Source: Gemmiger formicilis (GTDB taxonomy: Bacteria > Bacillota > Clostridia > Oscillospirales > Ruminococcaceae). Taken from it: a stretch of DNA of 60,183 nucleotides. The notes under the pieces are model-generated. The model was not told where the DNA came from. It saw nothing but the letters and a program-made list of their open reading frames with translations, and ran no database searches. This document shows, in pieces, positions 39,090 to 48,768 of the stretch; positions within the stretch are counted from its first letter, which is position 1, and the number at the start of each line of letters is the position of its first letter. The DNA lies in assembly GCF_024462815.1 (NCBI RefSeq), contig NZ_JANGCG010000015.1, positions 1 through 60,183 of the forward strand, written 5' to 3'. A program made the position numbers and the translations under genes.

Positions 39090-41069
39090 ATGGCAAAAAA
39101 ACAACAGGAATACGGCAATGACAGTATCCGTCAGCTGAAGGGCGCCGACCGTGTGCGTAAGCGCCCGGCGGTTATCTTTGGCTCGGACGGTGTCGAGGGC
39201 TGCGCGCACTCCATCTTTGAGATTATCTCCAACTCGATTGACGAGGCACGCGACGGCCACGGCAACCGCATCAATGTCACGCTGTTCCCGGACCACGTGG
39301 TCGAGGTCGAGGACTTCGGCCGCGGCATCCCGGTGGACTACAATAAGGCGGAGGAGCGCTGGAACTGGGACCTGGTTTTCTGTGAGCTCTACGCGGGCGG
39401 CAAATACGCCGAGGGCGGCGGCAACTATGATTTCAGTCTGGGCCTGAACGGTCTGGGCCTGTGCGCCACCCAGTACGCCAGCGAGTGGATGACCGCGGAT
39501 ATCTACCGTGACGGCTTCCACTATCATCTCGACTTCAAAAAAGGCGAGAACGTGGGCGGCCTGCAGAAGGAGCCTTTCAAAGGCCGCCGCACCGGCTCGG
39601 TCATCCGCTGGAAGCCCGATACCGAGGTGTTCACCGACATTGCCGTCCCGGTGGAGTCCTTCAAGGATATGCTGCGCCGTCAGGCGGTTGTCAACGATGG
39701 CGTCACGCTGGTCTTTACCGATAAGTCCGGCAGCGAGGCCGAAAAGTTTGAATACCTCTATGAGCACGGCATCACCGACTACGCCAATGAGCTGGTGGGG
39801 GACAAAGCCCTGACGCCGGTGCATTTCTGCAGCGGTGCGGCCACCGGCCGCGACCGTGCGGACCAGCCGGACTATCAGGTCAAGATGAACGTGGCGTTTG
39901 CCTTCTCCAACACGGTGCAGTGCCTGGAATACTACCACAACTCCAGCTGGCTGGAGCATGGCGGCAGCCCCGACCGTGCGGTCCGCACGGCCTTTGTCAG
40001 CCAGATTAACGCATGGCTGAAGAACAAGGGCCTGTACAAGAAAAACGAGAGCGCCATCACCTTTGCGGACGTGCAGGACTGTCTGGTGCTCGTCTCGTCC
40101 AGCTTCTCGACCCGCACCAGCTATGAGAACCAGACCAAGAAGGCCATCACGAACAAATTTGTGGCGCAGGCCATGACCGAGTTCCTAAAGCACCAGCTTG
40201 AGGTCTATTTCATCGAGCACCCGGACGAGGCCGAAAAGGCCTGCAAGCAGGTGCTTATCAATAAGCAGAGCCGTGAGCACGCAGAAAAAGCGCGTATCAC
40301 CATCAAAAAGACAATGACCCAGCAGATGGATCTGGCCAACCGCGTGCAGAAGTTTGTGGACTGCCGCACCAAGGATGCCTCCCGCCGCGAGCTGTACATC
40401 GTGGAGGGCGATTCCGCTATGGGCGCGGTCAAGCAGAGCCGCGACTCGGAGTTCCAGGCAATTATGCCCATCCGCGGCAAGATTCTGAACTGCCTGAAGG
40501 CCGACTATGCCCGCATCTTCAAGTCGGAGATCATCACCGACCTGATTCGCGTTATGGGCTGCGGTGTGGAGCTGGGCGGCAGCCACAACAAGGATTTGGC
40601 CAGCTTCAACCTTGACAATCTGCGCTTCAATAAGGTGGTTATCTGCACCGATGCCGACGTGGACGGCTACCAGATTCGCACGCTGGTGCTGACGATGCTC
40701 TACCGCCTGACGCCGACCCTCATCAACAAGGGCTATGTCTATATTGCGGAATCGCCGCTGTACGAAATCAACACGAAGAACAAGACCTTCTTCGCCTATA
40801 CAGAGCCGGAAAAGGCGGACATCCTGCGCCGCATTGAGGGTGAAAAGTACACGATACAGCGCTCCAAAGGTCTGGGCGAGAATGACCCCGAGATGATGTG
40901 GCTGACCACGATGAGCCCTGAAAGCCGCCGCCTGATCAAGGTTCTGCCCACCGATGCCGAGCGCACCGCGGCGGTGTTTGACCTGCTGCTGGGCGATAAC
41001 CTGCAGGGCCGTAAGGAGCACATTGCAGAGCACGGCGCCGAGTATCTGGACGATTTGGACGTAAGCTGA
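39090..41069 (+). CDS. parE: Type IIA DNA topoisomerase subunit B (ParE/GyrB-like)
   Basis: ATPase subunit of 659 residues. Domains in order: GHKL ATPase (about 1-230; IISNSIDEARDG, EDFGRGIPV, GLNGLGLCATQYAS), transducer (about 235-400), and TOPRIM (about 433-545) with the metal-binding IVEGDSAMGAVKQSRD (Glu439) and TDADVDGYQIRTL (Asp521, Asp523). Canonical GyrB/ParE read EGDSAGGSAKQGRD and DVDGAHIRTLL, so this copy is diverged at sites near the catalytic core. It pairs with the next gene 12 bases on. Gyrase genes proper are not in the window, so calling this topoisomerase IV is an inference. Confidence 0.88.
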   Translation: MAKKQQEYGNDSIRQLKGADRVRKRPAVIFGSDGVEGCAHSIFEIISNSIDEARDGHGNRINVTLFPDHVVEVEDFGRGIPVDYNKAEERWNWDLVFCELYAGGKYAEGGGNYDFSLGLNGLGLCATQYASEWMTADIYRDGFHYHLDFKKGENVGGLQKEPFKGRRTGSVIRWKPDTEVFTDIAVPVESFKDMLRRQAVVNDGVTLVFTDKSGSEAEKFEYLYEHGITDYANELVGDKALTPVHFCSGAATGRDRADQPDYQVKMNVAFAFSNTVQCLEYYHNSSWLEHGGSPDRAVRTAFVSQINAWLKNKGLYKKNESAITFADVQDCLVLVSSSFSTRTSYENQTKKAITNKFVAQAMTEFLKHQLEVYFIEHPDEAEKACKQVLINKQSREHAEKARITIKKTMTQQMDLANRVQKFVDCRTKDASRRELYIVEGDSAMGAVKQSRDSEFQAIMPIRGKILNCLKADYARIFKSEIITDLIRVMGCGVELGGSHNKDLASFNLDNLRFNKVVICTDADVDGYQIRTLVLTMLYRLTPTLINKGYVYIAESPLYEINTKNKTFFAYTEPEKADILRRIEGEKYTIQRSKGLGENDPEMMWLTTMSPESRRLIKVLPTDAERTAAVFDLLLGDNLQGRKEHIAEHGAEYLDDLDVS

Positions 41070-41081
41070 GAAGGATAGATT

Positions 41082-43325
41082 ATGGCAAGAAAGAAAGAGA
41101 AAAAGCTGACCCCCGCCCGGCCGCAGCTGGGCGACAACGTGGAAATCCTCTCCGCGGGCGAGGTGCTGGAATCTGCCATCACCGACACGCTGGAAACCAA
41201 TTATATGCCCTATGCGATGAGCGTAATCGTCTCCCGCGCACTGCCGGAGATTGACGGCTTCAAGCCCGCCCACCGCAAGCTGCTCTACACAATGTATGAG
41301 ATGGGCCTGCTTAAAGGCAACCGTACCAAGAGCGCCAACATCGTGGGCAGCACGATGCACCTGAACCCCCACGGCGACGCCGCGATTTATGATACGATGG
41401 TCCGTATGGGCCGCTCCAACGAGAGCCTTCTGGTGCCCTTTGTCGACTCCAAGGGTAACTTCGGCAAGGCGTACAGCCGCGATATGGCCTACGCCGCCGC
41501 CCGTTACACCGAGGCCAAGCTGGAGCCGGTCTGTGACGAGCTGTTCCGCGATATTGACAAGGACACCGTGGACTTTGTGCCGAACTATGACGGCACCACC
41601 ACCGAGCCGACCCTGCTGCCCGTCACCTTCCCGACGATTCTGGCCAACAACACGCTGGGCATTGCTGTCGGTATGGCGTCCAACATCTGCTCCTTCAATC
41701 TCGAGGAGCTCTGCAACGCCACCATTGCGCTGATGAAGGACCCGCAGGCCGACTTGCGGGAAATCATTCCCGCGCCGGACTTTGTCGGCGGCGGTACGAT
41801 TCTTTACGATGCTGCCGAGATGCAGAATGTGCTGGAAAACGGCCGCGGCAGCGTCCGCGTCCGCGCCAAATGGAGCTATGACAAAGAAAACAACTGCATT
41901 GATGTGACCCGGATACCGCCCACAACGACCGTTGAGGCCATTATGGACAAAATCACCGAGCTGGTCAAGCTGGGCAAAATCCGTGAAATCAGCGATATGC
42001 GCGACGAGACCGACTTGAACGGTCTGAAGCTGACGATTGACCTCAAGCGCGGGCAGGATCCTGACAAGCTGATGGCCCGCCTGTACAAGGCCACCCCGCT
42101 GGAGGACAGCTTTGCCTGCAACTTCAACGTGCTGATTGCCGGCCAGCCCAAGGTGCTTGGCGTGCGCAGCATCCTGCTGGAGTGGATTGCCTTCCGCGCC
42201 GAGTGCGTGCGCCGCCGCACCTACTACGATCTGCAGGGCAAGCAGAAACGCCTGCATCTGCTCAAGGGCCTCAAGGCCATTTTGCTGGACATTGACAAGG
42301 CGATTGAGATTGTGCGCAACACGGCGGAGGAAACCGAGGTTGTGCCCAACCTGATGATTGGCTTCGGCATTGACGAGGTACAGGCCGAGTACGTGGCGGA
42401 AATCAAGCTGCGCCACCTCAACCGCGAGTACATCCTCAAGCGCACCGAGGAGATTGAGGAGCTGGAAAACGCCATCGCCGATTTGGAGGATATCCTCAAG
42501 CGCCCCGCCCGCATCAACAAGATTATCATGAAGGAACTGGGTGACGTCGCCAAGAAGTACGGCAAGCCCCGCCGCTGCGAGATTATGTATGAGATTCCCG
42601 CCGCTGAAAATGTGGAGGAGGAGCAGCAGATTCCCGACTACCCGGTGCACCTGTTCTTCACGCGGGACGGCTACTTCAAGAAAATCACCCCCCAGAGCCT
42701 GCGCATGAGTGGTGAGCAGAAGCTGAAGGACGGCGATGAGGTGCTGTTCACCTGTGAAAGCACGAACAGCGTGGAGCTGCTGTTCTTCACGAACCACCGC
42801 CAGGTGTACAAGTCCCACGCCTATGACTTTGCCGACAGCAAGGCCAGTATGCTGGGCGATTACGTGGCCTCCGCGCTGGGCATGGAGGAGGGCGAGGTGC
42901 CCCTGTATATGGTGGTCACGCCGGACTACAAGGGCTGGATGCTCTTCTTCTATGACAACGGCAAGTGCGCCAAGGTGCCGCTTTCCAGCTATGAGACAAA
43001 GCAGAACCGCCGCAAGCTGCTGAAGGCCTACAGCGACAAGGCCGAGCTGGCCTTTATGCGTCATCTGCCTGAGGAAACCGAGCTGGCCATCTTTACCACC
43101 AACAACCGCCTGCTGCTGGTGGGCAGCGCCCTGATTCCCGAGAAGGCAACCCGCGACACTGCGGGCGTCAACGTGGTGGCCCTGAAAAAGAACGCAAAGA
43201 TTGCCCGTGTAACGCTGGCCGAGGGGCTGGAGCTGACCGATGCGCCGCGCTACCGCGTGCGCACTCTGCCCGCCGCCGGTGCCATCCTGCGTGAGGAAGA
43301 AAAAGCCGAGCAGCTGACGCTGTAA
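41082..43325 (+). CDS. parC: Type IIA DNA topoisomerase subunit A (ParC/GyrA-like)
   Basis: DNA-cutting subunit of 747 residues. YAMSVIVSRALPEIDGFKPAHRK opens the breakage-reunion domain; Tyr142 in AARYTEAKL is the DNA-linking residue. The quinolone region reads NPHGDAAIYDTM (95-106), with Ala100 where gyrase has Ser83 and Asp104 where it has Asp87. A coiled-coil tower follows (about 330-480), then a shortened C-terminal region (about 520-747) with weak beta-pinwheel character and no clear GyrA box, favouring a decatenase over a gyrase. Co-transcribed with the B subunit. Confidence 0.88.
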   Translation: MARKKEKKLTPARPQLGDNVEILSAGEVLESAITDTLETNYMPYAMSVIVSRALPEIDGFKPAHRKLLYTMYEMGLLKGNRTKSANIVGSTMHLNPHGDAAIYDTMVRMGRSNESLLVPFVDSKGNFGKAYSRDMAYAAARYTEAKLEPVCDELFRDIDKDTVDFVPNYDGTTTEPTLLPVTFPTILANNTLGIAVGMASNICSFNLEELCNATIALMKDPQADLREIIPAPDFVGGGTILYDAAEMQNVLENGRGSVRVRAKWSYDKENNCIDVTRIPPTTTVEAIMDKITELVKLGKIREISDMRDETDLNGLKLTIDLKRGQDPDKLMARLYKATPLEDSFACNFNVLIAGQPKVLGVRSILLEWIAFRAECVRRRTYYDLQGKQKRLHLLKGLKAILLDIDKAIEIVRNTAEETEVVPNLMIGFGIDEVQAEYVAEIKLRHLNREYILKRTEEIEELENAIADLEDILKRPARINKIIMKELGDVAKKYGKPRRCEIMYEIPAAENVEEEQQIPDYPVHLFFTRDGYFKKITPQSLRMSGEQKLKDGDEVLFTCESTNSVELLFFTNHRQVYKSHAYDFADSKASMLGDYVASALGMEEGEVPLYMVVTPDYKGWMLFFYDNGKCAKVPLSSYETKQNRRKLLKAYSDKAELAFMRHLPEETELAIFTTNNRLLLVGSALIPEKATRDTAGVNVVALKKNAKIARVTLAEGLELTDAPRYRVRTLPAAGAILREEEKAEQLTL

Positions 43326-43360
43326 GCCTGTCAATGGCTTTTGTCAATACAAAAAAATGC

Positions 43361-43389
43361 TTGACAGCCCGCGACATTTGTGCTAAAAT
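43361..43389 (+). promoter_or_regulatory. Promoter of rpmE
   Basis: TTGACA (43361-43366), 17 bases, TAAAAT (43384-43389). About 130 bases of leader follow and may fold; ribosomal-protein L31 leaders exist as regulatory RNAs in other bacteria, but I cannot assign this one. Confidence 0.8.
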
Positions 43390-43527
43390 ATTTCAGCAAT
43401 CGTTCAGATGGCTGCTCCATTCGCACAGGATGGTGAATGCTGGTGGCCGCAATTCGGAGATTGTGATGAGCACATATATCAAGTATGGCTCCTTTTATCA
43501 TAATCGAGAAAGAGGTGAATTTAACCA

Positions 43528-43734
43528 ATGAAGCAGGGCATCCATCCGAACTATGTGGACTGCACCATCACTTGTGCCTGCGGCAACGTGATTCACACCC
43601 GTGACACCAAGCCGGAGATCCACGTCGAAGTTTGCAGCAAGTGCCATCCGTTCTACACCGGCAAGCAGAAGCTGGTCGATACCGGTGGCCGCGTCGAGCG
43701 CTTCAAGCGCCGTTTTGCCAAGTCTGGCAAGTAA
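43528..43734 (+). CDS. rpmE: 50S ribosomal protein L31, zinc-binding form
   Basis: 68-residue L31 starting [20 protein letters not shown]. Four Cys (two near residues 16-18, and CSKC about 36-39) form the zinc site of the C+ type, unlike the zinc-free RpmE2 used in metal starvation. AAGAGGTGA precedes the ATG. Confidence 0.96.
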   Translation: MKQGIHPNYVDCTITCACGNVIHTRDTKPEIHVEVCSKCHPFYTGKQKLVDTGGRVERFKRRFAKSGK

Positions 43735-43746
43735 TTTTGTCTTTTG

Positions 43747-43780
43747 TACCCCGGATGTTTTTTCATCCGGGGTATTTTTT
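43747..43780 (+). terminator. Terminator after rpmE
   Basis: A perfect 11-bp stem (43747-43757 with 43764-43774), T6 loop, T6 tail. Confidence 0.92.
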
Positions 43781-43801
43781 GCTATGCAGTGAGGTTTTGC
43801 T

Positions 43802-44419
43802 ATGGCTGACTACAAGACCCTGCGCGGTACATCCACCTTTGAATATGAGGAAAAGCGCAGCCGCTTCATCGCCACGGCTTCCTTTGCCGATACCGAGGAA
43901 CGAGCGCTGGCGGTGCTGAACAGTGTGCGCGCTGCCAACCGCACGGCGCGCCACAACGTCTATGCCTATGTGCTGCAGAATGGCCGCACCCGCTATTCCG
44001 ATGACGGCGAACCCGCCAAGACCGCAGGCACCCCGGTGCTGGAAACCATCAACCACGCCGGTGTGGCCGATGTGATTGTTGTGGTCACGCGGTATTTCGG
44101 CGGCATCCTGCTGGGCACCGGCGGGCTGGTGCGGGCCTACACCGCGGCGGCCTCCGGCGCGCTGCAAAATGCGGAACTCGTCAGTATGCGTCTGGTTGTG
44201 GACTGCAAAATCCGTGTGCCCTACGCGCAGTTCGAGCAGGCGCAAAGGCTGATTGCGGCGGCAGAAACCCGGCTGGACGAGCCGGTCTTTGACGATGCCG
44301 TCACCCTCTGCTGGCGTATGCCGGCAGGGCAGGAAGGCGCGCTTTGCACCGCACTGAACGAGCTGACCCGCGGTGCCGCCGCGGTGGAAATTTCTGCCGC
44401 ACAGTACGCGCCGTTCTGA
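43802..44419 (+). CDS. yigZ: YigZ/IMPACT family protein
   Basis: 205 residues of the UPF0029 family: FEYEEKRSRFIATASF at the N-terminus, ARHNVYAYVLQNGRTRYSDDGEPAKTAG in the middle, then VVVTRYFGGILLGTGGLVRAYT, and a C-terminal DUF1949 domain. The IMPACT domain has an S5-like fold and binds nucleic acid or ribosomes; the bacterial role is not settled. Start ATG 43802, with GTGAGG upstream. Confidence 0.92.
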   Translation: MADYKTLRGTSTFEYEEKRSRFIATASFADTEERALAVLNSVRAANRTARHNVYAYVLQNGRTRYSDDGEPAKTAGTPVLETINHAGVADVIVVVTRYFGGILLGTGGLVRAYTAAASGALQNAELVSMRLVVDCKIRVPYAQFEQAQRLIAAAETRLDEPVFDDAVTLCWRMPAGQEGALCTALNELTRGAAAVEISAAQYAPF

Positions 44420-44514
44420 ACGGCGGAAAAATTCCAGAAAATTTTCCGCAAAAAAGAGTGTTTCCCGCCCTTTTGTCGTATTTATATATAGAGAACCGAG
44501 AAAGGGGGCACACT

Positions 44515-45516
44515 ATGACGATTCGTGAACAGACCGAGGCCATTGAGCGCCAGACGCTGAGCCGCTATGCGACCCTGAGTGAAAACAGCCGGGGCCGCCG
44601 CGTGCCGCTGGAGCCGGACCCCATCCGTCCCTGCTTCCAGCGCGACCGTGACCGCATCCTGCACTGCAAGGCGTTCCGCCGTCTGAAGCAGAAAACGCAG
44701 GTCTTTCTGTCCCCGGAGGGTGACCACTACCGCACCCGGCTGACCCATACGCTGGAGGTATCCCAGATTGCCCGCACCATCGCCCGCGCCCTGCGCCTGA
44801 ACGAGGATCTGACCGAGGCTGTTGCGCTGGGGCATGATTTGGGGCATACGCCCTTCGGCCACGCGGGGGAGCGTGCGCTCAACCGCCTGTGCCCCGGGGG
44901 CTTCACCCACTACCGCCAGAGCCTGCGCGTGGTGGATTACCTCGAGCGCGACGGTCAGGGCCTTGACCTGACGTGGGAGGTGCGCAATGGCATTGTGACC
45001 CACACCACCGGGGCATGGGCACGCACGCCGGAGGGCTGCGTTGTGCGCCGCGCCGACCATATCGCGTTTCTGAACCACGACATTGAGGATGCCATTACCG
45101 CCGGTGTGCTGGACCCGCGCCAGCTGCCGCCGGAGGCCACCGCCGTGCTGGGCGCGACCAAATCGGAGCGCATCACCACGATGATTACCGATTTGGTTGC
45201 CCACAGCGGCGCGGGGCAGATTGCCTTTTCCCCCGAGGTTGAGGCCGCCTACAGCGTGCTGAAGGACTTTATGTACGCAACGGTCTATGTGGACAAGGAG
45301 GCCAAGCGGGAGGAAAAGAAGGTGGACAAGCTCATCGGGGAGCTGTACGCCCGCCTGTGCGATGAACCGGCCCTGATGCCGAATTTCTATATGCAGATTG
45401 CCTACAACGAGGGGGTCGACCGCGCTGTGACCGATTACATCAGCGGTATGAGCGACGAGTTTGCCACCCGCCTGTTTGAGGAGCTGTTTGTCCCGCAGAA
45501 GTGGCACGTGCTGTAG
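44515..45516 (+). CDS. dgt: dGTPase-like HD triphosphohydrolase
   Basis: 333-residue HD-superfamily enzyme hydrolysing dNTPs to nucleoside and triphosphate. RTRLTHTLEVSQIARTIARAL carries the first His, LGHDLGHTPFGHAGE the HD pair and further metal ligands, and RRADHIAFLNHDIEDA the last Asp. ATG 44515 with GAAAGGGGG; the longer open frame overlaps yigZ. In Clostridia a dgt-dnaG-rpoD order is usual, suggesting control of dNTP pools linked to priming. Confidence 0.92.
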   Translation: MTIREQTEAIERQTLSRYATLSENSRGRRVPLEPDPIRPCFQRDRDRILHCKAFRRLKQKTQVFLSPEGDHYRTRLTHTLEVSQIARTIARALRLNEDLTEAVALGHDLGHTPFGHAGERALNRLCPGGFTHYRQSLRVVDYLERDGQGLDLTWEVRNGIVTHTTGAWARTPEGCVVRRADHIAFLNHDIEDAITAGVLDPRQLPPEATAVLGATKSERITTMITDLVAHSGAGQIAFSPEVEAAYSVLKDFMYATVYVDKEAKREEKKVDKLIGELYARLCDEPALMPNFYMQIAYNEGVDRAVTDYISGMSDEFATRLFEELFVPQKWHVL

Positions 45517-45549
45517 GTGCAGCCGCGCCGTTAAGGAGGTGCAGTTTTC

Positions 45550-47334
45550 TTGATACCCCAGGAATACATACAGGAGGTAGTGCGCCGCAATGACATTGAG
45601 GAAGTCGTCGGGCAGTATGTAAAGCTGCGCCGCACGGGCCGCACCATGACCGGCCTGTGCCCCTTCCACAATGAAAAAACGCCGTCCTTTGTGGTATATC
45701 CGGACACCCAGAGCTTTTACTGCTTTGGCTGCGGCGCGGCGGGGGATGTAATCGGCTTTGTGCGCAAGTACAACAACCTCGGCTATGTCGAGAGCGTCAA
45801 GCAGCTGGCCTCCCGCGCCGGTATGCCCCTGCCCGAGGAGAGCGACCACGAGGCCACCGCCCGCCAGCGTCTGCTGGAAATCAACCGCTGTGCGGCACGC
45901 TATTTTTATGAAAATCTGAACGCGCAGACCGAGGAGGCCACCCTTGCGCGCCGCTACTGGAAGGAAAAGCGCGGCCTGTCCGATGCCGCCATCCGCCGCT
46001 TCGGGCTGGGTTATGCGCCCGATGAGGGCTTCGGCCTTGTCAACTACCTCAAGCGCCGGGGTTTCCGGGATGATGAGCTTGAACATTCCGGGCTGATACG
46101 GCGCAGTGAGCGCGGCAATCTCTACACGATTTTCCGCCACCGCGTTATGGTGCCCATCATTGACGTGCGCGGTGCCATCATCGCCTTTGGCGGCCGCGTG
46201 CTGGACGATTCCAAGCCGAAGTACATCAACAGTCCCGAGACGATGGTCTACCACAAGTCCCGCACGCTTTTTGCGCTGAACATCGCCAAAAAGTCAAAGG
46301 CCAAGCGGTACATCCTCTGTGAGGGCTATATGGACGTCATCTCGATGCACGAGGCGGGTTTTGACACGGCGGTCTGCGCCTGCGGCACGGCGCTGACTGC
46401 GGAGCAGGCCAAGCTGCTGAGCGAGTACGCCGAGGAGGTCACTCTGAGCTATGACTCGGACGAGGCCGGCCAGAAGGCCACCGAGCGCAGCCTCGGAATT
46501 CTGGCCAGCACGCCGTTGAAGGTCAGCGTGCTGAGCTATCAGGGCGCCAAGGACCCCGATGAGTTCATCAAAAAATACGGCCGAGAGCGCTTTGAAATGC
46601 TGTTGAACGGCACGGCCAACCCCACGGAGTTCCAGCTGAAAAAGGCCAAGGCCAAGTACGATTTGCGCAGCGATGATGGGCGGCTGAGCTACATCCGCGA
46701 AGCAATCGGCATCCTGACCGAGCGCGGCGTTAGCCCCACGGCGCGGGACGTCTACGCCGGGCGCATTGCCGAGGAAACCGGTGTTTCCAAGCAGGCCATC
46801 GTCTCACAGATTGGCGGTGCCATGCACACGGCCGAGCGCCGCAGCCGCCGTCAGGAGCAGCGCGATTTGTCGAAGGAGGGCATTGCGGCGGATATCCGCG
46901 TGCCCTACACCAGCAGCGGCGAGTCTGCGCTGGCGGCGGCCTCCGCGGCGCGGCAACTTGTGGCGGCCATGCTGCAGGACGCCGGGCAGGTGCCCTACAT
47001 CCGTGAGCATCTGGATATGGAAACCATCCTTGTGCCGGAAATGCGCAACGTGATGCAGGCTATCTTCCGCTGCGCGGACAGCGGCCAGCCGATAAACCTT
47101 ACAGCCCTGCAGCAGTATCTGAACGATAACGAGCTGCAGGAGGTGGGCAAGGCACAGGCGTTCAACCACGCAACGCGGCTGCAAAGACAGGACATTGATA
47201 TGTATCTGGAACGCCTGCAGACCGCAAAGCCGCTGGATGAAAAGGTCAAGAGCATGGACGATACGCAGTTCACGGACTTCTTTGCCGACCTTGGCAAAAA
47301 GAAGGGCGCACACCAACCGGAAGCTGACGAATGA
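45550..47334 (+). CDS. dnaG: DNA primase
   Basis: Makes RNA primers at the fork, 594 residues. The zinc finger GLCPFHNEKTPSF ... FYCFGCGAAGD (about 35-63) is followed by the RNAP-like core (about 120-330) with the TOPRIM motifs CEGYMDVI (from about residue 257) and LSYDSDEAGQKA. The C-terminal helicase-binding domain (about 440-594) is present. Translation starts at TTG 45550, with AAGGAGG 10 bases upstream; no ATG precedes the zinc finger. Confidence 0.96.
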   Translation: MIPQEYIQEVVRRNDIEEVVGQYVKLRRTGRTMTGLCPFHNEKTPSFVVYPDTQSFYCFGCGAAGDVIGFVRKYNNLGYVESVKQLASRAGMPLPEESDHEATARQRLLEINRCAARYFYENLNAQTEEATLARRYWKEKRGLSDAAIRRFGLGYAPDEGFGLVNYLKRRGFRDDELEHSGLIRRSERGNLYTIFRHRVMVPIIDVRGAIIAFGGRVLDDSKPKYINSPETMVYHKSRTLFALNIAKKSKAKRYILCEGYMDVISMHEAGFDTAVCACGTALTAEQAKLLSEYAEEVTLSYDSDEAGQKATERSLGILASTPLKVSVLSYQGAKDPDEFIKKYGRERFEMLLNGTANPTEFQLKKAKAKYDLRSDDGRLSYIREAIGILTERGVSPTARDVYAGRIAEETGVSKQAIVSQIGGAMHTAERRSRRQEQRDLSKEGIAADIRVPYTSSGESALAAASAARQLVAAMLQDAGQVPYIREHLDMETILVPEMRNVMQAIFRCADSGQPINLTALQQYLNDNELQEVGKAQAFNHATRLQRQDIDMYLERLQTAKPLDEKVKSMDDTQFTDFFADLGKKKGAHQPEADE

Positions 47335-47384
47335 TATTCACGACATACGTTGTAACAATATAAAACCAAAAGGAGAACCTACTT

Positions 47385-48482
47385 ATGGCAGAGAAGAAAG
47401 ACCCTATCCGCAGTCTGGTTGACACCGGACGCCGCGTTGGCAAGCTGACCAGCAGCGAAATCAGCGATGCAATGGAGGAAGCCGGCAACGTTCTGGAAGT
47501 CGAAGCGATGGAAAAGCTCTATGAGGAGCTGGAAAGCAACGGCGTCGAGGTCATTGATGATACCCCCGTGGAGGTGGACGAGACGGCCCCCGGCCCGGAT
47601 GACGGCGCGGATGATTACGATGACGGCCTGACCGCGGACGGCATTACGATTGATGACCCGGTCAAGGTCTACCTGAAGGAAATCGGCCGTGTGCCGCTGC
47701 TCAGCCCGGAGGAGGAGACCGAGCTGGCCCTCAAGATTCAGGCAGGCGGCCCCGAGGGCGAGAAGGCCAAGCAGCGCCTGAGCGAGGCCAACCTGCGTCT
47801 GGTGGTCTCCATCGCCAAGCGCTATGTGGGCCGCGGTATGCAGTTCCTGGACCTGATTCAGGAGGGCAATCTGGGTCTGATTAAGGCGGTTGAAAAGTTC
47901 GACCATACCAAGGGCTTCAAGTTCTCTACCTATGCAACGTGGTGGATTCGTCAGGCTATCACCCGTGCCATTGCGGATCAGGCCCGCACCATCCGCATCC
48001 CGGTGCATATGGTCGAGACCATCAACAAGGTCAAGAAGGTTTCCAGCCAGCTGCTGCACGAGTACGGCCATGACCCCAGCGCCGAGGAAATTGCCGAGCG
48101 TCTGGATATGCCGGTGGACAAGGTCCGCGAGATTATGCGCGTGGCGCAGGAGCCGGTCAGTCTGGAAACGCCCATCGGCGAGGAGGAGGACAGCCATCTG
48201 GGCGACTTCATCCCCGATGATGATGCCCCCGTCCCGGCCGAGGCAGCCAGCCAGACCCTGCTGAAGGAGCAGCTGGCCGATGTGCTCAAGACGCTGACCC
48301 CGCGTGAGGAAAAGGTGTTGCGTCTGCGCTTTGGTTTGGAGGACGGCCGCCCCCGCACGCTGGAAGAAGTCGGCAAGGAGTTCAACGTCACGCGTGAACG
48401 TATCCGCCAGATTGAGGCCAAGGCCCTGCGCAAGCTCCGCCACCCCAGCCGCAGCAAGAAGCTGCGCGATTTCCTCGATTGA
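47385..48482 (+). CDS. rpoD: RNA polymerase primary sigma factor
   Basis: SigA/RpoD, 365 residues. An acidic region-1.1-like N-terminus (about 1-85), region 1.2 [21 protein letters not shown], region 2 with [20 protein letters not shown] (DNA melting and -10 recognition), region 3, and region 4.2 [20 protein letters not shown] with [11 protein letters not shown], reading the -35 box. It matches the TTGACA/TATAAT promoters seen throughout. AAAGGAGA site; 50 bases after dnaG. Confidence 0.97.
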   Translation: MAEKKDPIRSLVDTGRRVGKLTSSEISDAMEEAGNVLEVEAMEKLYEELESNGVEVIDDTPVEVDETAPGPDDGADDYDDGLTADGITIDDPVKVYLKEIGRVPLLSPEEETELALKIQAGGPEGEKAKQRLSEANLRLVVSIAKRYVGRGMQFLDLIQEGNLGLIKAVEKFDHTKGFKFSTYATWWIRQAITRAIADQARTIRIPVHMVETINKVKKVSSQLLHEYGHDPSAEEIAERLDMPVDKVREIMRVAQEPVSLETPIGEEEDSHLGDFIPDDDAPVPAEAASQTLLKEQLADVLKTLTPREEKVLRLRFGLEDGRPRTLEEVGKEFNVTRERIRQIEAKALRKLRHPSRSKKLRDFLD

Positions 48483-48501
48483 TAGAAGTGTAAACCGCAA
48501 G

Positions 48502-48535
48502 CACCCCCGCCGTACCCGGCGGGGGTGTTTGTTTG
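48502..48535 (+). terminator. Terminator after rpoD
   Basis: A perfect 11-bp stem (48502-48512 with 48517-48527), TACC loop, TTTGTTTG tail. Confidence 0.9.
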
Positions 48536-48580
48536 CTGTCTGCGTTGTCCTGTGGGGCGCAATGCCGTTTCCAATCTATT

Positions 48581-48735
48581 TGTAGGGGGCGGCGTCCCCG
48601 ATGCCCCGGGCAGTTACCCGGCAAATGCTGCTTGCCGGTAGCCTGCGGGCCGCATATATGCGGCCCTACAGAGCGAAGGAGGGGGAACGATATTTGCGGA
48701 TAAGCGCGGAGGGGTCAAGACCCCTCCCTACAGAT
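48581..48735. repeat. Dispersed G/C-rich repeat cluster (CCCTACA family)
   Basis: Three hairpin units in a row, each ended by TGTAGGG or CCCTACAG: GGCGGCGTCC..., GCGGGCCGCATATATGCGGC and GAGGGGTCAAGACCCCTC. No coding frame is convincing. Confidence 0.6.
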
Positions 48736-48768
48736 ATATCATTCTTTCCTTTTTCCGGAAGGGCGGCA

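Noticed and set aside
43334..43531. 65-residue frame before rpmE
   Set aside because: It overlaps the consensus rpmE promoter and has no ribosome site.
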